Origin: Mucilaginibacter conchicola
GTDB taxonomy: Bacteria; Bacteroidota; Bacteroidia; Sphingobacteriales; Sphingobacteriaceae
Assembly (NCBI RefSeq): GCF_003432115.1
Contig: NZ_QWDC01000002.1
Location: forward strand, 1,054,001-1,118,000
Length of the DNA stretch: 64,000 bases
Reading direction: 5' to 3'
Shown: positions 24,641-33,213 of the stretch, piece after piece
Numbering within the stretch: the stretch's first letter is position 1
Layout of the letters: the number at the start of each line of letters is the position of its first letter
Notes under the pieces: generated by a model
Told to the model about the DNA's origin: nothing
What the model saw: the letters and a program-made list of their open reading frames with translations, nothing else
Database searches by the model: none
Made by a program: the position numbers and the translations under genes

Positions 24641-27085
24641 CTAAAACTTATACGCAACCGTAGCAACAAAGTTGCGCTGCTTTTGCGGATTTATTGACCA
24701 GTAACCAATGTAGTATTGCTTATCTAAAATGTTATTCAAATTAAAGTTTACGCGGTAATGGTTCGAGTTAAAAAATACCGTTCCGTTCACCAGCGTGTAA
24801 CTTGGCAATGCAAATACACCGGTAACGCTGTTATCTATCACTTTGTACTCGCCGGCGTAGTTTGCACCTGCGCCTATACCAAAGTTTTTAAGTGCACCTG
24901 CGGGGAATTTATAGGTAGCCCAAAAGTTTGCCTGATTTGCAGGGCCCTGGCCGCCCGGCGTGCGGCCCGGTTCGTTGTAAAAATCGGTTGTAGCACCGGC
25001 CAATACTTTTGTTGAGTTGTGGCTATAGCCTGCAATAAGGTTTAAACCTTGCGTTGGATTTGCGTTAATGGCAATCTCAAAACCTTTGCTTTTAACACGG
25101 CCACCCTGTATCGAGTTGTTCTGGTTATTAGGATCGGTATATACGCGATCTGTTACCTTAATATCATAGTATGATATGGTGGCCGATAACTTATCATCAA
25201 ACAAATTGGTTTTTACACCTACTTCCCATTGGTTGGCGTGCTCCGGCTTAAAGGCCTTGTACTGGTTGGTAGACTGCCCGTCGGCATCGTATATAAGCGA
25301 TGGATTAACGTTGTTGAACGAATTCATGTAGTTACCAAAAATGGATACCTTATCTAACACCGGCTGGTAAACTAAACCTAATTTATGCGAAAAGGCTGTT
25401 TGCCCGAACCCGTTCGGATCGGCTTCTGTTTCGTTTGGTGCCTCAAAACGATCTACCCTTAAGCTTAACATGGCAGATAGTTTATTGGTGATGTTCAAAA
25501 CATTTGAAGCGTACGCACCGTAAGTGCGATTAACAGAACTTGAGTTTCCGTAACCATCAGCAGGCAGCAGGTTGTTGATAAAGCCCCGCGTTAACTGCGA
25601 GTTTGGCGTGGCAGGGAAATGGATATCGTTATCTGCATCGGTGTAATCAAAAGCAACATTTGCATTTTGTGGTGTTACGTACCTTGCCGTAGCCCAGCCC
25701 GATCCTTTATCAGTAACCGTACGGCTCAGGAAATCTAAACCAACCAACAAGCGGTTACGCAAGCCGAAGAGTTTAAAATCGCCATTGAAGTTTTGCTGGA
25801 TGTTAAAGGTTTTAGTAAGGTTATTCTCGATATGGAAATACTGTGCAAAAAAGTTATCTCTTATGCCATCATCATAAATGTAAGAGTAGTACCCGTCTGA
25901 TTTTGCCGTGCTGTAGGCCAATACCGTTTGTGAGTTCCACTCGTCACTTAGTTTATAGTTTACCTGTGCCTGTATATTGTTGCGCGGGTTCTTTATCGGC
26001 AGGTCGTTGTTCATAAACGACTCGTTGTAGTTAAGACCAAGATCCTTTACGTTCGCTGCAATTAACGGCGTTGCCCTGTCCGACTGGAAAAACACCGGTG
26101 CTACGGCACGTCTCTCGTTCATTATCTCGGCCAGCACATCTATCTTTAAACGATTATTCACTTCCCAGGTAAATGCAGGGGCTACAAAGAACGACTTTTT
26201 GAAACCGGCATTCTGGAAACTGTTCTCGGTATGATAAGCGGCATTAACACGCAGTGCCATTTTCTCGGTTTTGCTCAATGGCGAGTTCACATCAACCGTT
26301 ACCCGGTTTAAACCAAAGCTACCAACGTTATAAGCTACCTCGCCGCCAAAGTTGTAGTAAGGTTTTTTGGTAATGGTATTGATGATACCGCCATAACCAA
26401 CAAAACTTGCTCCAAACAAAGTTGCCGATGGGCCTTTCATTACCTGTACTTCCTCAACATCGGCAAGGTCAAAGTTGCCGCCGGTTAGGCCGGGTAAGCC
26501 GTTCACCAATGTGGTTTGCGCCTCAAATCCGCGAAGCGCAAAGTATGAAGCACCATCGCCTGCGCGGCCGGTTGATTGCCATGTTTGGCTCAAGCCCGGC
26601 ACGTTACGGATCACATCATCAAAAGAAGTGATGGCTTGTTGTTTGATGATCTCTGATGATACACTGTTGTAAACCTGCGGATTCTCCAGGTTTTTCAGCG
26701 GCATTTTAGCTACTGATGAAGTAAGCTTGTTTCTTGACTTATTGGCCGATATAACCACCTCGCTCAGTTTAGCCGAGTTTTCCTCAAGCACAAAGTTGAT
26801 GGTTACTATCTGGTTGGCTTTGATACTGATAGCCTGGCTTTTTGTAGTTAAACCCACAAAAGATGCAACCACCGTATAATTGCCCGGTTCAACATTCCTT
26901 ATCTGGAAAGCCCCGTTTTGTGCAGTGTTGGCACCTTTGCCCGTACCTTTTAACGCTATGGTTACTGACTCGGCCGGCTGGCCGTCAACTGTTTTTACGG
27001 TACCTCTTATTAAGCCGGTTTGGGCAAATGCCGCAGTGCTTAAAAGGATACATACTGTGATGATATGTAAAACTTTCTTTTTCAT
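24641..27085 (-). CDS. TonB-dependent siderophore-type receptor
   Basis: An 814-residue outer-membrane receptor starting at the ATG at 27085 (signal peptide about 1-22, ending TAAFAQ). A carboxypeptidase-regulatory-like domain follows (about 23-105), then a plug domain with VYNSVSSEIIKQQAITSFDDVIRNVPGLSQTW and VMKGPSATLFGASFVGYGGIINTITKKP, then the barrel ending in a Phe. The TonB-dependent siderophore receptor layout (FhuA/FecA group with an added sandwich domain) is clear. A perfect dyad in the promoter spacer fits repression by a metal-responsive regulator. No siderophore biosynthesis or ABC uptake genes are close, so the ligand is probably a xenosiderophore or other iron chelate (inference). 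Confidence 0.92.
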   Translation of the reverse strand: MKKKVLHIITVCILLSTAAFAQTGLIRGTVKTVDGQPAESVTIALKGTGKGANTAQNGAFQIRNVEPGNYTVVASFVGLTTKSQAISIKANQIVTINFVLEENSAKLSEVVISANKSRNKLTSSVAKMPLKNLENPQVYNSVSSEIIKQQAITSFDDVIRNVPGLSQTWQSTGRAGDGASYFALRGFEAQTTLVNGLPGLTGGNFDLADVEEVQVMKGPSATLFGASFVGYGGIINTITKKPYYNFGGEVAYNVGSFGLNRVTVDVNSPLSKTEKMALRVNAAYHTENSFQNAGFKKSFFVAPAFTWEVNNRLKIDVLAEIMNERRAVAPVFFQSDRATPLIAANVKDLGLNYNESFMNNDLPIKNPRNNIQAQVNYKLSDEWNSQTVLAYSTAKSDGYYSYIYDDGIRDNFFAQYFHIENNLTKTFNIQQNFNGDFKLFGLRNRLLVGLDFLSRTVTDKGSGWATARYVTPQNANVAFDYTDADNDIHFPATPNSQLTRGFINNLLPADGYGNSSSVNRTYGAYASNVLNITNKLSAMLSLRVDRFEAPNETEADPNGFGQTAFSHKLGLVYQPVLDKVSIFGNYMNSFNNVNPSLIYDADGQSTNQYKAFKPEHANQWEVGVKTNLFDDKLSATISYYDIKVTDRVYTDPNNQNNSIQGGRVKSKGFEIAINANPTQGLNLIAGYSHNSTKVLAGATTDFYNEPGRTPGGQGPANQANFWATYKFPAGALKNFGIGAGANYAGEYKVIDNSVTGVFALPSYTLVNGTVFFNSNHYRVNFNLNNILDKQYYIGYWSINPQKQRNFVATVAYKF

Positions 27086-27105
27086 ACAAGGGATTGATGA
27101 TGCGG

Positions 27106-27136
27106 CAAATGTACTGTTTAGAATAGTTCTAAACAA
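27106..27136 (-). promoter_or_regulatory. TonB receptor promoter with operator in the spacer
   Basis: On the minus strand TTG (27136-27134), a 20-base spacer and TACATTTG (27113-27106) form a consensus promoter 21 bases from the ATG. The spacer is filled by the perfect dyad GTTTAGAATAGTTCTAAAC (27116-27134; 8-bp arms, 3-bp centre), a repressor-type position. Confidence 0.65.
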
Positions 27137-27220
27137 CTTATTTATAATCAATCTAAAAAGCTAACTAAAGCAGCATCAGGCAGTACAGCCATGCTTTATT
27201 ATCACGTACCTTGCATTATC

Positions 27221-27712
27221 ATGAATCTAAAATCACGCATTCAAGAGATCGGCTCTAAAAAGTTAATAGGTAAAAAAGTGGTGATGAGTTTTGCCGATAA
27301 CAAAACGCAACAGCTTTGGCAGGGCTTTATGCCTTACAAGGGCAACATTAAATTTCGCTTAAATAATGATCTGATATGCCTGCAGGTTTACAATGCTCTG
27401 CCACAATTAGAGAACTTTGACCCTACAGCAACTTTCCAAAAATGGGCGTTGGCCGAGGTTTACGAGATCAGCGAAGTGCCCGATGGTATGGAAATTTTTG
27501 AATTACCCGGCGGCCTGTATGCAGTGTTTGATTACAAGGGCCGTGCCATTGATTTTGGGCCAACGTTCCGTTACATCCTGGGCGAGTGGCTACCGCAATC
27601 GGATTATGAAATAGATGACAGGCCACATTTTGAGGTGCTGGGTACAAAGTACAAGAACAACGACCCCGAATCGGAAGAGGAAATTTGGATCCCTGTGAAG
27701 CCAAAACAATAG
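27221..27712 (+). CDS. GyrI-like effector-binding domain protein
   Basis: A 163-residue soluble protein consisting of one GyrI-like (AraC effector-binding) domain. The opening MNLKSRIQEIGSKKLIGKKVVMSFADNKTQQLWQGFMP and the closing FRYILGEWLPQSDYEIDDRPHFEVLG...EEEIWIPVKP are characteristic of stand-alone members in Bacteroidota. They bind small hydrophobic or drug-like compounds. An in-frame ATG at 27191 is less likely because the family N-terminus begins at 27221. It is divergent from the TonB receptor. Confidence 0.9.
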   Translation: MNLKSRIQEIGSKKLIGKKVVMSFADNKTQQLWQGFMPYKGNIKFRLNNDLICLQVYNALPQLENFDPTATFQKWALAEVYEISEVPDGMEIFELPGGLYAVFDYKGRAIDFGPTFRYILGEWLPQSDYEIDDRPHFEVLGTKYKNNDPESEEEIWIPVKPKQ

Positions 27713-27744
27713 AAATAAGTAAATTTGCGGCCATATTACAATTG

Positions 27745-28452
27745 ATGCTAATGAACCGCAAAACCTTATCCTTAATTTTATCGGCTATTTTAATTGCCAC
27801 CACCTTTAGCTTGCAGGCCGCTGCACGCATCATCAACATTGCAGGCTTAGTAGTTGATAGTCAAACACTATCCCCTGTTGTGTCTGCCGAGATCTATGAT
27901 GATGCTACACATAAGTTATTGGGCAGCACCAATTCAGACGGTTATTATAAAGTAGCCATCCATTACGATAGGCCCGGCGAGATCTTTTTTAAACTTCGTG
28001 TTGTAAAAACCGGTTACCGGTCATCAACTCAGAATGAGCATTGGGGTAATATGAACGATGGGGCTAAAAGTATTATGTATTTTGGCCTGCAGCAAAAAGG
28101 CTCAAAAATTGAGTCGTTCTCCTCATTAAATGCTGTTGGCCCCAAAGGCAGCATAGAGTATGCGGATGTTTTAAATGGCTTTTCATCGTTGAAAGAGCGC
28201 CGCGGGTTTGACAACCAACTGGCGCATGCAAAAAGAGGTAACCAGCATATTTTTGTAATGGTTGATGATACACCATACCTTGTAAACAACACCGGTTGGA
28301 TAAAATTAACGTCGGCAGACGATAATGTACTTATTGATGATAAGAAAGTTATCCCTGCAAATAAGTTAAACGGAGCGGTTAAGCGCAGTAAAATAAAATG
28401 GATGTCGCCGGTTACCGATAGCCGGGCGGGGTTTGCGGTGCATACACACTAA
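27745..28452 (+). CDS. Secreted hypothetical protein with carboxypeptidase-regulatory-like domain
   Basis: A 235-residue protein with signal peptide (ending FSLQAAA). Residues about 28-110 (IAGLVVDSQTLSPVVSAEIYDDATHKLLGSTNSDGYYKVAI) form a carboxypeptidase-regulatory-like beta-sandwich; the remainder is not recognised and contains LINGFSS-like mixed sequence and a basic end. Two ATGs (27745, 27751) are equally good. A TAAATTTG element at 27720-27727 is a possible promoter inside the gap after the GyrI gene. Its stop codon overlaps that of the convergent AraC gene. Confidence 0.7.
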   Translation: MLMNRKTLSLILSAILIATTFSLQAAARIINIAGLVVDSQTLSPVVSAEIYDDATHKLLGSTNSDGYYKVAIHYDRPGEIFFKLRVVKTGYRSSTQNEHWGNMNDGAKSIMYFGLQQKGSKIESFSSLNAVGPKGSIEYADVLNGFSSLKERRGFDNQLAHAKRGNQHIFVMVDDTPYLVNNTGWIKLTSADDNVLIDDKKVIPANKLNGAVKRSKIKWMSPVTDSRAGFAVHTH

Positions 28453-29375
28453 TTAAACGCTTGCCGAAACGCTACCGGTGATAAACTGGTTTTGGTCTTG
28501 AACAACTTGCTGAACGATTGCGGATGCTCAAACCCCAGGGCGTAAGCTACCTCACTTACCGAAAGGTTTGTAGTACTGAGCTTCTCCTTTGCTTTTTCTA
28601 TCAATTTATTGTGGATGTGTTGCTGAGCATTTTGTCCGGTTAATGATCGCAGCATATCGCTCAGGTAACTTGGCGAAAGGCTTAACTCATCTGCCAGAAA
28701 GTGAACGGTAGGCAGGCCTTCGCTCAGCGCCTTTTCGTTATTAAAATATTCATCCAATATCTCTTCCAGTTGTTGCAGCAGGTTATTGCTGATGGCTTTA
28801 CGGGTGATGAACTGTCGCTTGTAGAAACGGTTGGCATAGGTAAGTAACAACTCTATCTGCGAGATGATCACATCCTGGCTAAAATCATCCAGCCTGCTTT
28901 CCAGCTCATCCTTAATGTTGGCGAATATGCCGATGATCACTTCTTTCTCTTTTTCAGACAGGTGCAGTGTCTCGTTAGCTGAGTAAGAAAAGAAACCGTA
29001 TTGTTTGATCTTCTTAGCCAGCGGATGCCCCCACAAAAAATCGGGGTGGATAAGAAGGGTGTAGAGCGAGCACTGGCTCTCTGCCTCGGGCTCGTTGTTG
29101 CCAATAAGCTGGCCGGGTGCAGCAAACAGAAGTCCGCCTTCATCAAAATCGTAATAATCCTGCCCGTAACGCACTTTGCCGCTCAGCTGCGGTCGGTATG
29201 ATATTTTATAAAAGCTAAGCACATGCGCGCCCGGCGCGTGTCCTGCAAAATCCTCAACCGTAGCACTGCCAATCAAACTAATGAGCGGGTGTTGCGGCTG
29301 TGGCAAGCCAAAAGCCCGGTGTGCTTCGGTAAGCGAACTAAACGTATGCGGATTATCCTGCTTTTTCATATCCAT
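28449..29375 (-). CDS. AraC family transcriptional regulator
   Basis: A 308-residue regulator. The N-terminal half is a cupin-like sensor region (HVLSFYKISYRPQLSGKVRYGQDYYDFDEGGLLFAAPGQL), the C-terminal about 95 residues are the AraC double helix-turn-helix (FLADELSLSPSYLSDMLRSLTGQNAQQHIHNKLIEKAKEKL, then EVAYALGFEHPQSFSKLFKTKTSLSPVAFR). It follows the SDR oxidoreductase gene on the same strand and probably activates it; direct repeats upstream of the SDR gene fit AraC binding. GTG (29378) and two ATG codons (29375, 29369) are possible starts; 29375 is chosen. Confidence 0.92.
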   Translation of the reverse strand: MDMKKQDNPHTFSSLTEAHRAFGLPQPQHPLISLIGSATVEDFAGHAPGAHVLSFYKISYRPQLSGKVRYGQDYYDFDEGGLLFAAPGQLIGNNEPEAESQCSLYTLLIHPDFLWGHPLAKKIKQYGFFSYSANETLHLSEKEKEVIIGIFANIKDELESRLDDFSQDVIISQIELLLTYANRFYKRQFITRKAISNNLLQQLEEILDEYFNNEKALSEGLPTVHFLADELSLSPSYLSDMLRSLTGQNAQQHIHNKLIEKAKEKLSTTNLSVSEVAYALGFEHPQSFSKLFKTKTSLSPVAFRQAFN

Positions 29376-29390
29376 CACAATTTACGTAAT

Positions 29391-29420
29391 AATACACGGC
29401 AATTTTCATTGCCGTGTATT
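29391..29420. terminator. Hairpin between SDR and AraC genes
   Basis: AATACACGGCAAT, loop TTTC, ATTGCCGTGTATT: a perfect 13-bp stem. The flanking T-run on the minus strand is weak (ATTATT), so it may attenuate rather than stop transcription into the AraC gene. Confidence 0.6.
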
Positions 29421-29431
29421 CTCTATATTTA

Positions 29432-30268
29432 TTAATTGCCTTGTGCGGCGTTAGCAATATCAGCCCAGGTTTCCCACTCGGCCAGGCGGCTTTCATAGGC
29501 AGCGCGTACCTGCGACAGGTTCTGATTGCCAAGATTCAATCGCAACGGTGGGTTTTCGGCATCAACCAAAGCCATAACGGCATCAGGTGTAGCCTGCGGG
29601 TCGCCGCGTTTTATCCCTTGCAGGCCCTCAACAAATTTGGCTTTAAAACCGGTGTACTCATCGATGCCGACAGCAAACTTTAATGATTCCTGGCTGCCGA
29701 ACTCAGTAGCGTAAGCGCCCGGCTCAATAATGCTCACCTTTATACCAAAGGCTTTTACCTCGGCAGCAAGGCTTTCATGTATGGCCTCAAACGCCCATTT
29801 TGATGAGCAATAGTAACCGATTACCGGCATGGCAATGTGGCCCAACCCGCTTGATACACCAACGATATGCCCGTATCCCTGTTCCCTCAGCAACGGAAGC
29901 GCTGCTTTTATAACGGATAAGGTGCCAAAAATATTGGTTTCGTATAAGGCGCGCACGTCATCGGCGGCTGCTTCTTCAATTGTGCCAACCAACGAGTAAC
30001 CGGCATTATTAAGCACCACATCCAAACGGCCAAAATGTTCATAGGCTTGTTTAACGGCGGCGTTCACCTGTTCGGTATTGGTTACGTCCATGGTAAGAAT
30101 AAGTACGTTGTCGCCGTATTGGTCTTTCAAATCGGCAATGCTTTCGCCTTTACGGGCGGTGGCGGCAACGTTGTCGCCACGTTTTAAGGCTGCCTCGGCC
30201 CATACACGCCCAAACCCGCGCGATGCACCGGTAATAAACCACACTTTATTTTTCTGTTGATCTTTCAT
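29432..30268 (-). CDS. SDR family NAD(P)-dependent oxidoreductase
   Basis: A 278-residue classical short-chain dehydrogenase. The cofactor loop TGASRGFG is at 14-21, NNAG follows in VLNNAGYSLVG, the catalytic Ser is in VSSGLGHIA, and Tyr-x-x-x-Lys appears as YYCSSK. The C-terminal loop EPGAYATEFGSQESL is like that of the oxidoreductases often paired with AraC regulators. The substrate is unknown. It is expected to be cytoplasmic and is the first gene before AraC. Confidence 0.93.
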   Translation of the reverse strand: MKDQQKNKVWFITGASRGFGRVWAEAALKRGDNVAATARKGESIADLKDQYGDNVLILTMDVTNTEQVNAAVKQAYEHFGRLDVVLNNAGYSLVGTIEEAAADDVRALYETNIFGTLSVIKAALPLLREQGYGHIVGVSSGLGHIAMPVIGYYCSSKWAFEAIHESLAAEVKAFGIKVSIIEPGAYATEFGSQESLKFAVGIDEYTGFKAKFVEGLQGIKRGDPQATPDAVMALVDAENPPLRLNLGNQNLSQVRAAYESRLAEWETWADIANAAQGN

Positions 30269-30319
30269 TCTGTATCGTTTTTATGATAAGCCAAAGGTCG
30301 GCAGAGGGATGGTGGTGTG

Positions 30320-30359
30320 TGTAGCCAAATTGCGGGAGTTTGTAGGCAAAATGAGGAAG
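30320..30359 (-). promoter_or_regulatory. Direct repeat upstream of SDR gene, candidate AraC binding site
   Basis: TGTAGCCAAATTGCGGGAG (30320-30338) and TGTAGGCAAAATGAGGAAG (30341-30359) agree at 15 of 19 bases with a 21-bp period, two helical turns. They lie about 35-75 bases upstream of the start predicted from GACCTTTG (minus strand, 30299-30292), the place expected for an activator. Confidence 0.5.
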
Positions 30360-30416
30360 GGGCAGATAGTGGTTAAATAATCTTATTTTGCATCTTTATC
30401 AGAACCAGGCTTTGTC

Positions 30417-30989
30417 ATGAAACATTACCTAATGTTATTAGTCCCGATAGTTTTGCTTTGGTCTTGCCACGATTCGAAGCAAAGAAATAACGAGATCACT
30501 AAAATAGAGATAGCCACCGGTAGCTGTTTTGGCCCTTGCCAGTTAACCATTGTAAGTATTGACAAGGACCTTAACTATAACTACTTCGGCGGGGAAACCT
30601 CTTTCGCGTTACCGGATGGCGTTGTAGAAAAGGAAAAATTGCGTGGATACTTCACATCCAAAATAAGCCGGAGCTACTGGGACAGTCTCAACGTTATGTT
30701 AGAGAATATCAACTACAAAATTCTCGATAGTTCTTATCAGCATTCGGTAGATGACCAAAGCCTCGAGATCTTAATACACTGCAGCAATAAAACAAAACAT
30801 ATTGTGGCGCAATCGGCGAGTTTGCCCGATAGCGTGTCTGATGCATTTTACTCCATCATTAAAAGCTATAAAACGGTAAAACCAAAACCTGTTAAAGGCT
30901 CACTTAAGTTCGAGCTGAAAGTTGAAGGCCTCGCGCCTATGCCGGCAACAGACCACGTACAGTTTTTACCGCCGGATAAAACCGATTAA
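30417..30989 (+). CDS. DUF6438-type lipoprotein
   Basis: A 190-residue lipoprotein with lipobox VLLWSC (Cys17). The opening ITKIEIATGSCFGPCQLTIVSIDKDLNYNYFGG with its two close cysteines, followed by an LRGYFTSKISRSYWDSL helix, is the DUF6438 layout as I recall it. It is probably anchored in the periplasm or outer membrane; the function is unknown. It is transcribed away from the SDR gene, and its stop codon overlaps by 4 bases the stop region of the convergent EamA remnant. Confidence 0.72.
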   Translation: MKHYLMLLVPIVLLWSCHDSKQRNNEITKIEIATGSCFGPCQLTIVSIDKDLNYNYFGGETSFALPDGVVEKEKLRGYFTSKISRSYWDSLNVMLENINYKILDSSYQHSVDDQSLEILIHCSNKTKHIVAQSASLPDSVSDAFYSIIKSYKTVKPKPVKGSLKFELKVEGLAPMPATDHVQFLPPDKTD

Positions 30990-31333
30990 ATTGCCGTTTT
31001 CCTAAACCGAACATTATGAAAAACAATACCGGCAATAATACACAAGCACCCCAGCACCTGTGTAAACGGGATCTGCTCTCTAAGAAAAGGAAATGCCGTG
31101 CCGATAGACACCGGAATCTCTATAGCAGCCAAGATGCTACCCCTGCCCAAACCCAATGAAGGGAAACCTTTACTAAATAACAGCGGCGGCAAAATAGTGC
31201 CGAACAATCCCACGAATAAACCAAAGCATAACTCTAATCGCCAGCTAAGGCTTTCAAAAATGCGTACGTTCCAGAAGACAAGGATAGCCATCAATCCACC
31301 TAGTACCAGGTATTTGAGCGGAACAGTGTGCAC
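30986..31333 (-). pseudogene. EamA transporter remnant (C-terminal part only)
   Basis: A 115-codon frame from a GTG encodes only the last four or so helices of an EamA/DMT transporter (LFGTILPPLLFSKGFPSLGLGRGSILAAIEIPVSIGTAFPFLREQIPFTQVLGCLCIIAGIV). A TGA lies two codons before the GTG, and only about 200 bases of gap separate it from the next gene, so the first EamA repeat has been lost. Another frame just upstream is open (PADPFAMLWSNNVAVTG), which suggests a frameshift in a decayed gene. A functional half-size protein cannot be excluded, since single-repeat DMT proteins exist. Confidence 0.6.
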
Positions 31334-31471
31334 CTGTCACCGCTACATTGTTTGACCAAAGCATGGCAAAAGGATCTGCAGGTGTATTTTTAGTAATGTC
31401 CAATGGTCGGGTTTGGTGTTAGGTTTCAAATATATAAGTTAGGTAAGCATCGCAATATCATATTCCTATAA

Positions 31472-31516
31472 GGAATAACAAGTGCTTTGTATAGAAACCC
31501 GAATGCGTTAATTTCG
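31472..31516 (+). promoter_or_regulatory. Promoter and conserved upstream block of the PAS-GAF kinase gene
   Basis: GGAATAACAAGTGCTTTGTA (31472-31491) contains TTTG; after 19 bases TAATTTCG (31509-31516) serves as -7 element. The same block with the same spacing precedes the paralogue at 35349. Confidence 0.5.
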
Positions 31517-31541
31517 GCATAGTTAAAGTTTACATAGCTAT

Positions 31542-33191
31542 ATGAGAACAAGTGACAGCAACTCCCCCGTTTCTGCTGTTCAGCTACAGCAGGGTCAGGA
31601 ACAATACGCAGCCTATTTTGAAGGCAACTCTGATAGTATCCTGATACATGACGACAGCGGAAATTTAATTGACGCCAACCACGAGGCTTGCCGCGTTTTA
31701 GGCTATACCAAAGCCGAGCTGCTCCAGATGAATATTGCCGATCTTGAAGCCGGCCTGGAAACCATATCATCTCAAAAAGACTGGGCAAATTTTCTTAAAT
31801 CAAACTCACTTATCCTGCAACGCGATTTTCGTAAAAAAGACGGAAGCAGTTTTGCCGTAGAGATCCACTACCGCGGCTTTGATAAAAACGGCGAGGCATT
31901 TTACGAGTGTACCATTAAAGATGTAAGCGAGCGTAACCTGCTGCGTGCAAGAGAGCGTAACCGCGCAAGGGTACTGGAGCAACTGGCGGGTGATGCTGAT
32001 CTTTTTACGGTATTGCATTCTGTCGTAAGATCAATCGAGGAAGAAGACCCAACATCTATCTGTACCATCCTGCTTTATGATAAAGAAACCAATACATTGG
32101 GTACCGGTGCAGCACCAAGCATGCCCGATTTTTATAACGAGGCAATAGATGGCATATCTGTAGGCGACGGCATAGGCTCATGTGGCACTGCGGCGTTCTC
32201 AAAAAAACTGGTCATTGTTGATGATATCGGCACGCACCCATACTGGGCACCATTTAAAGAGCTGGCCTTTAAAGCCGGAGTGCAATCGTGCTGGTCGCAG
32301 CCTATTATATCTGGTACCGGCGATATGGTTGGCACCTTTGCCATTTACCACCACGAGCCGCGTACACCACAGGATGCCGACCTGCAGCGTATAGCCTACG
32401 GTGCACGTTTTGCCAACCTGGCTATTGAGAACAGGCGTATACGTGCCGAACTATTGGAGTATAAAAATCACCTGGAACAACTGGTTACCGAACGCACCAT
32501 TGCACTGGTACATGCTAATGAAGAACTGGAAGCATTCTCCTATTCGGTTAGTCATGACTTGCGTGCACCCTTGCGTGCTATTGCCGGCTTCAGCAACATT
32601 ATGTTAGAGGATTACTCTGATAAGCTTGATGATGACGGGCAAAAAACGCTGAATACCATTGTAAGCAATGCCCTGCGGATGGGCCATTTGATAGATGATA
32701 TCCTGTCGTTCTCTAAACTGAGCCGAGCCGAGAAGATCAATACCCACCTGGATATGAAGTCCATCTTCCAAAATGTGTTTGATGAGTTGATGCGCCAGGA
32801 ACCTAAAAGCCATAAAGTAAGTTTTGAACTGGGCGAGCTTGCACCATCAAACGGCGACCAGGCCATGATAACACAAGTGGTAACCAATTTTATCTCAAAT
32901 GCGTTAAAATACTCGCGCAATACACCGGAGACTAAAATCATCGTTAGCTCAGAAACAAACGATAACAATACGGTGTATTCTGTGAAAGATAACGGGGCGG
33001 GCTTTGACGAGAAGTACAAGAGCAAGCTGTTCAAAATATTCTCGCGCCTGCATAACGATAAAGAGTTTGAGGGTACCGGTATAGGCCTCAGCATTGTTAA
33101 AAAAGTAATTGAAAGACATGGCGGCCAGGTTAGCGCCGAGGGTACATTGGGCGAAGGAGCAACATTTAGCTTTAGCCTGCCAAACGCATAA
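31542..33191 (+). CDS. PAS-GAF sensor histidine kinase
   Basis: A 549-residue soluble kinase with no membrane segment. A PAS domain (about 22-130, with NSDSILIHDDSGNLIDANHEACRVLGY) is followed by a GAF domain (about 145-300, with IGSCGTAAFSKKLVIVDDIGTHPYWAPFKELAFKAGVQSCWSQPI). A coiled linker leads to a HisKA domain with phospho-acceptor His338 in SYSVSHDLRAPLRAIAGF and a HATPase domain (NFISNALKYS, DNGAGFD, GTGIGLSIVKKV). The chemistry of the signal is unknown; the GAF cysteine pattern GSCGTA and WSQP resembles GAF domains of soluble redox or light-type sensors, without proof. It is followed by a receiver (22-base gap) and a receiver-kinase hybrid, an apparent operon. Confidence 0.95.
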   Translation: MRTSDSNSPVSAVQLQQGQEQYAAYFEGNSDSILIHDDSGNLIDANHEACRVLGYTKAELLQMNIADLEAGLETISSQKDWANFLKSNSLILQRDFRKKDGSSFAVEIHYRGFDKNGEAFYECTIKDVSERNLLRARERNRARVLEQLAGDADLFTVLHSVVRSIEEEDPTSICTILLYDKETNTLGTGAAPSMPDFYNEAIDGISVGDGIGSCGTAAFSKKLVIVDDIGTHPYWAPFKELAFKAGVQSCWSQPIISGTGDMVGTFAIYHHEPRTPQDADLQRIAYGARFANLAIENRRIRAELLEYKNHLEQLVTERTIALVHANEELEAFSYSVSHDLRAPLRAIAGFSNIMLEDYSDKLDDDGQKTLNTIVSNALRMGHLIDDILSFSKLSRAEKINTHLDMKSIFQNVFDELMRQEPKSHKVSFELGELAPSNGDQAMITQVVTNFISNALKYSRNTPETKIIVSSETNDNNTVYSVKDNGAGFDEKYKSKLFKIFSRLHNDKEFEGTGIGLSIVKKVIERHGGQVSAEGTLGEGATFSFSLPNA

Positions 33192-33213
33192 CCTTTAACC
33201 CCCAAACATCACT

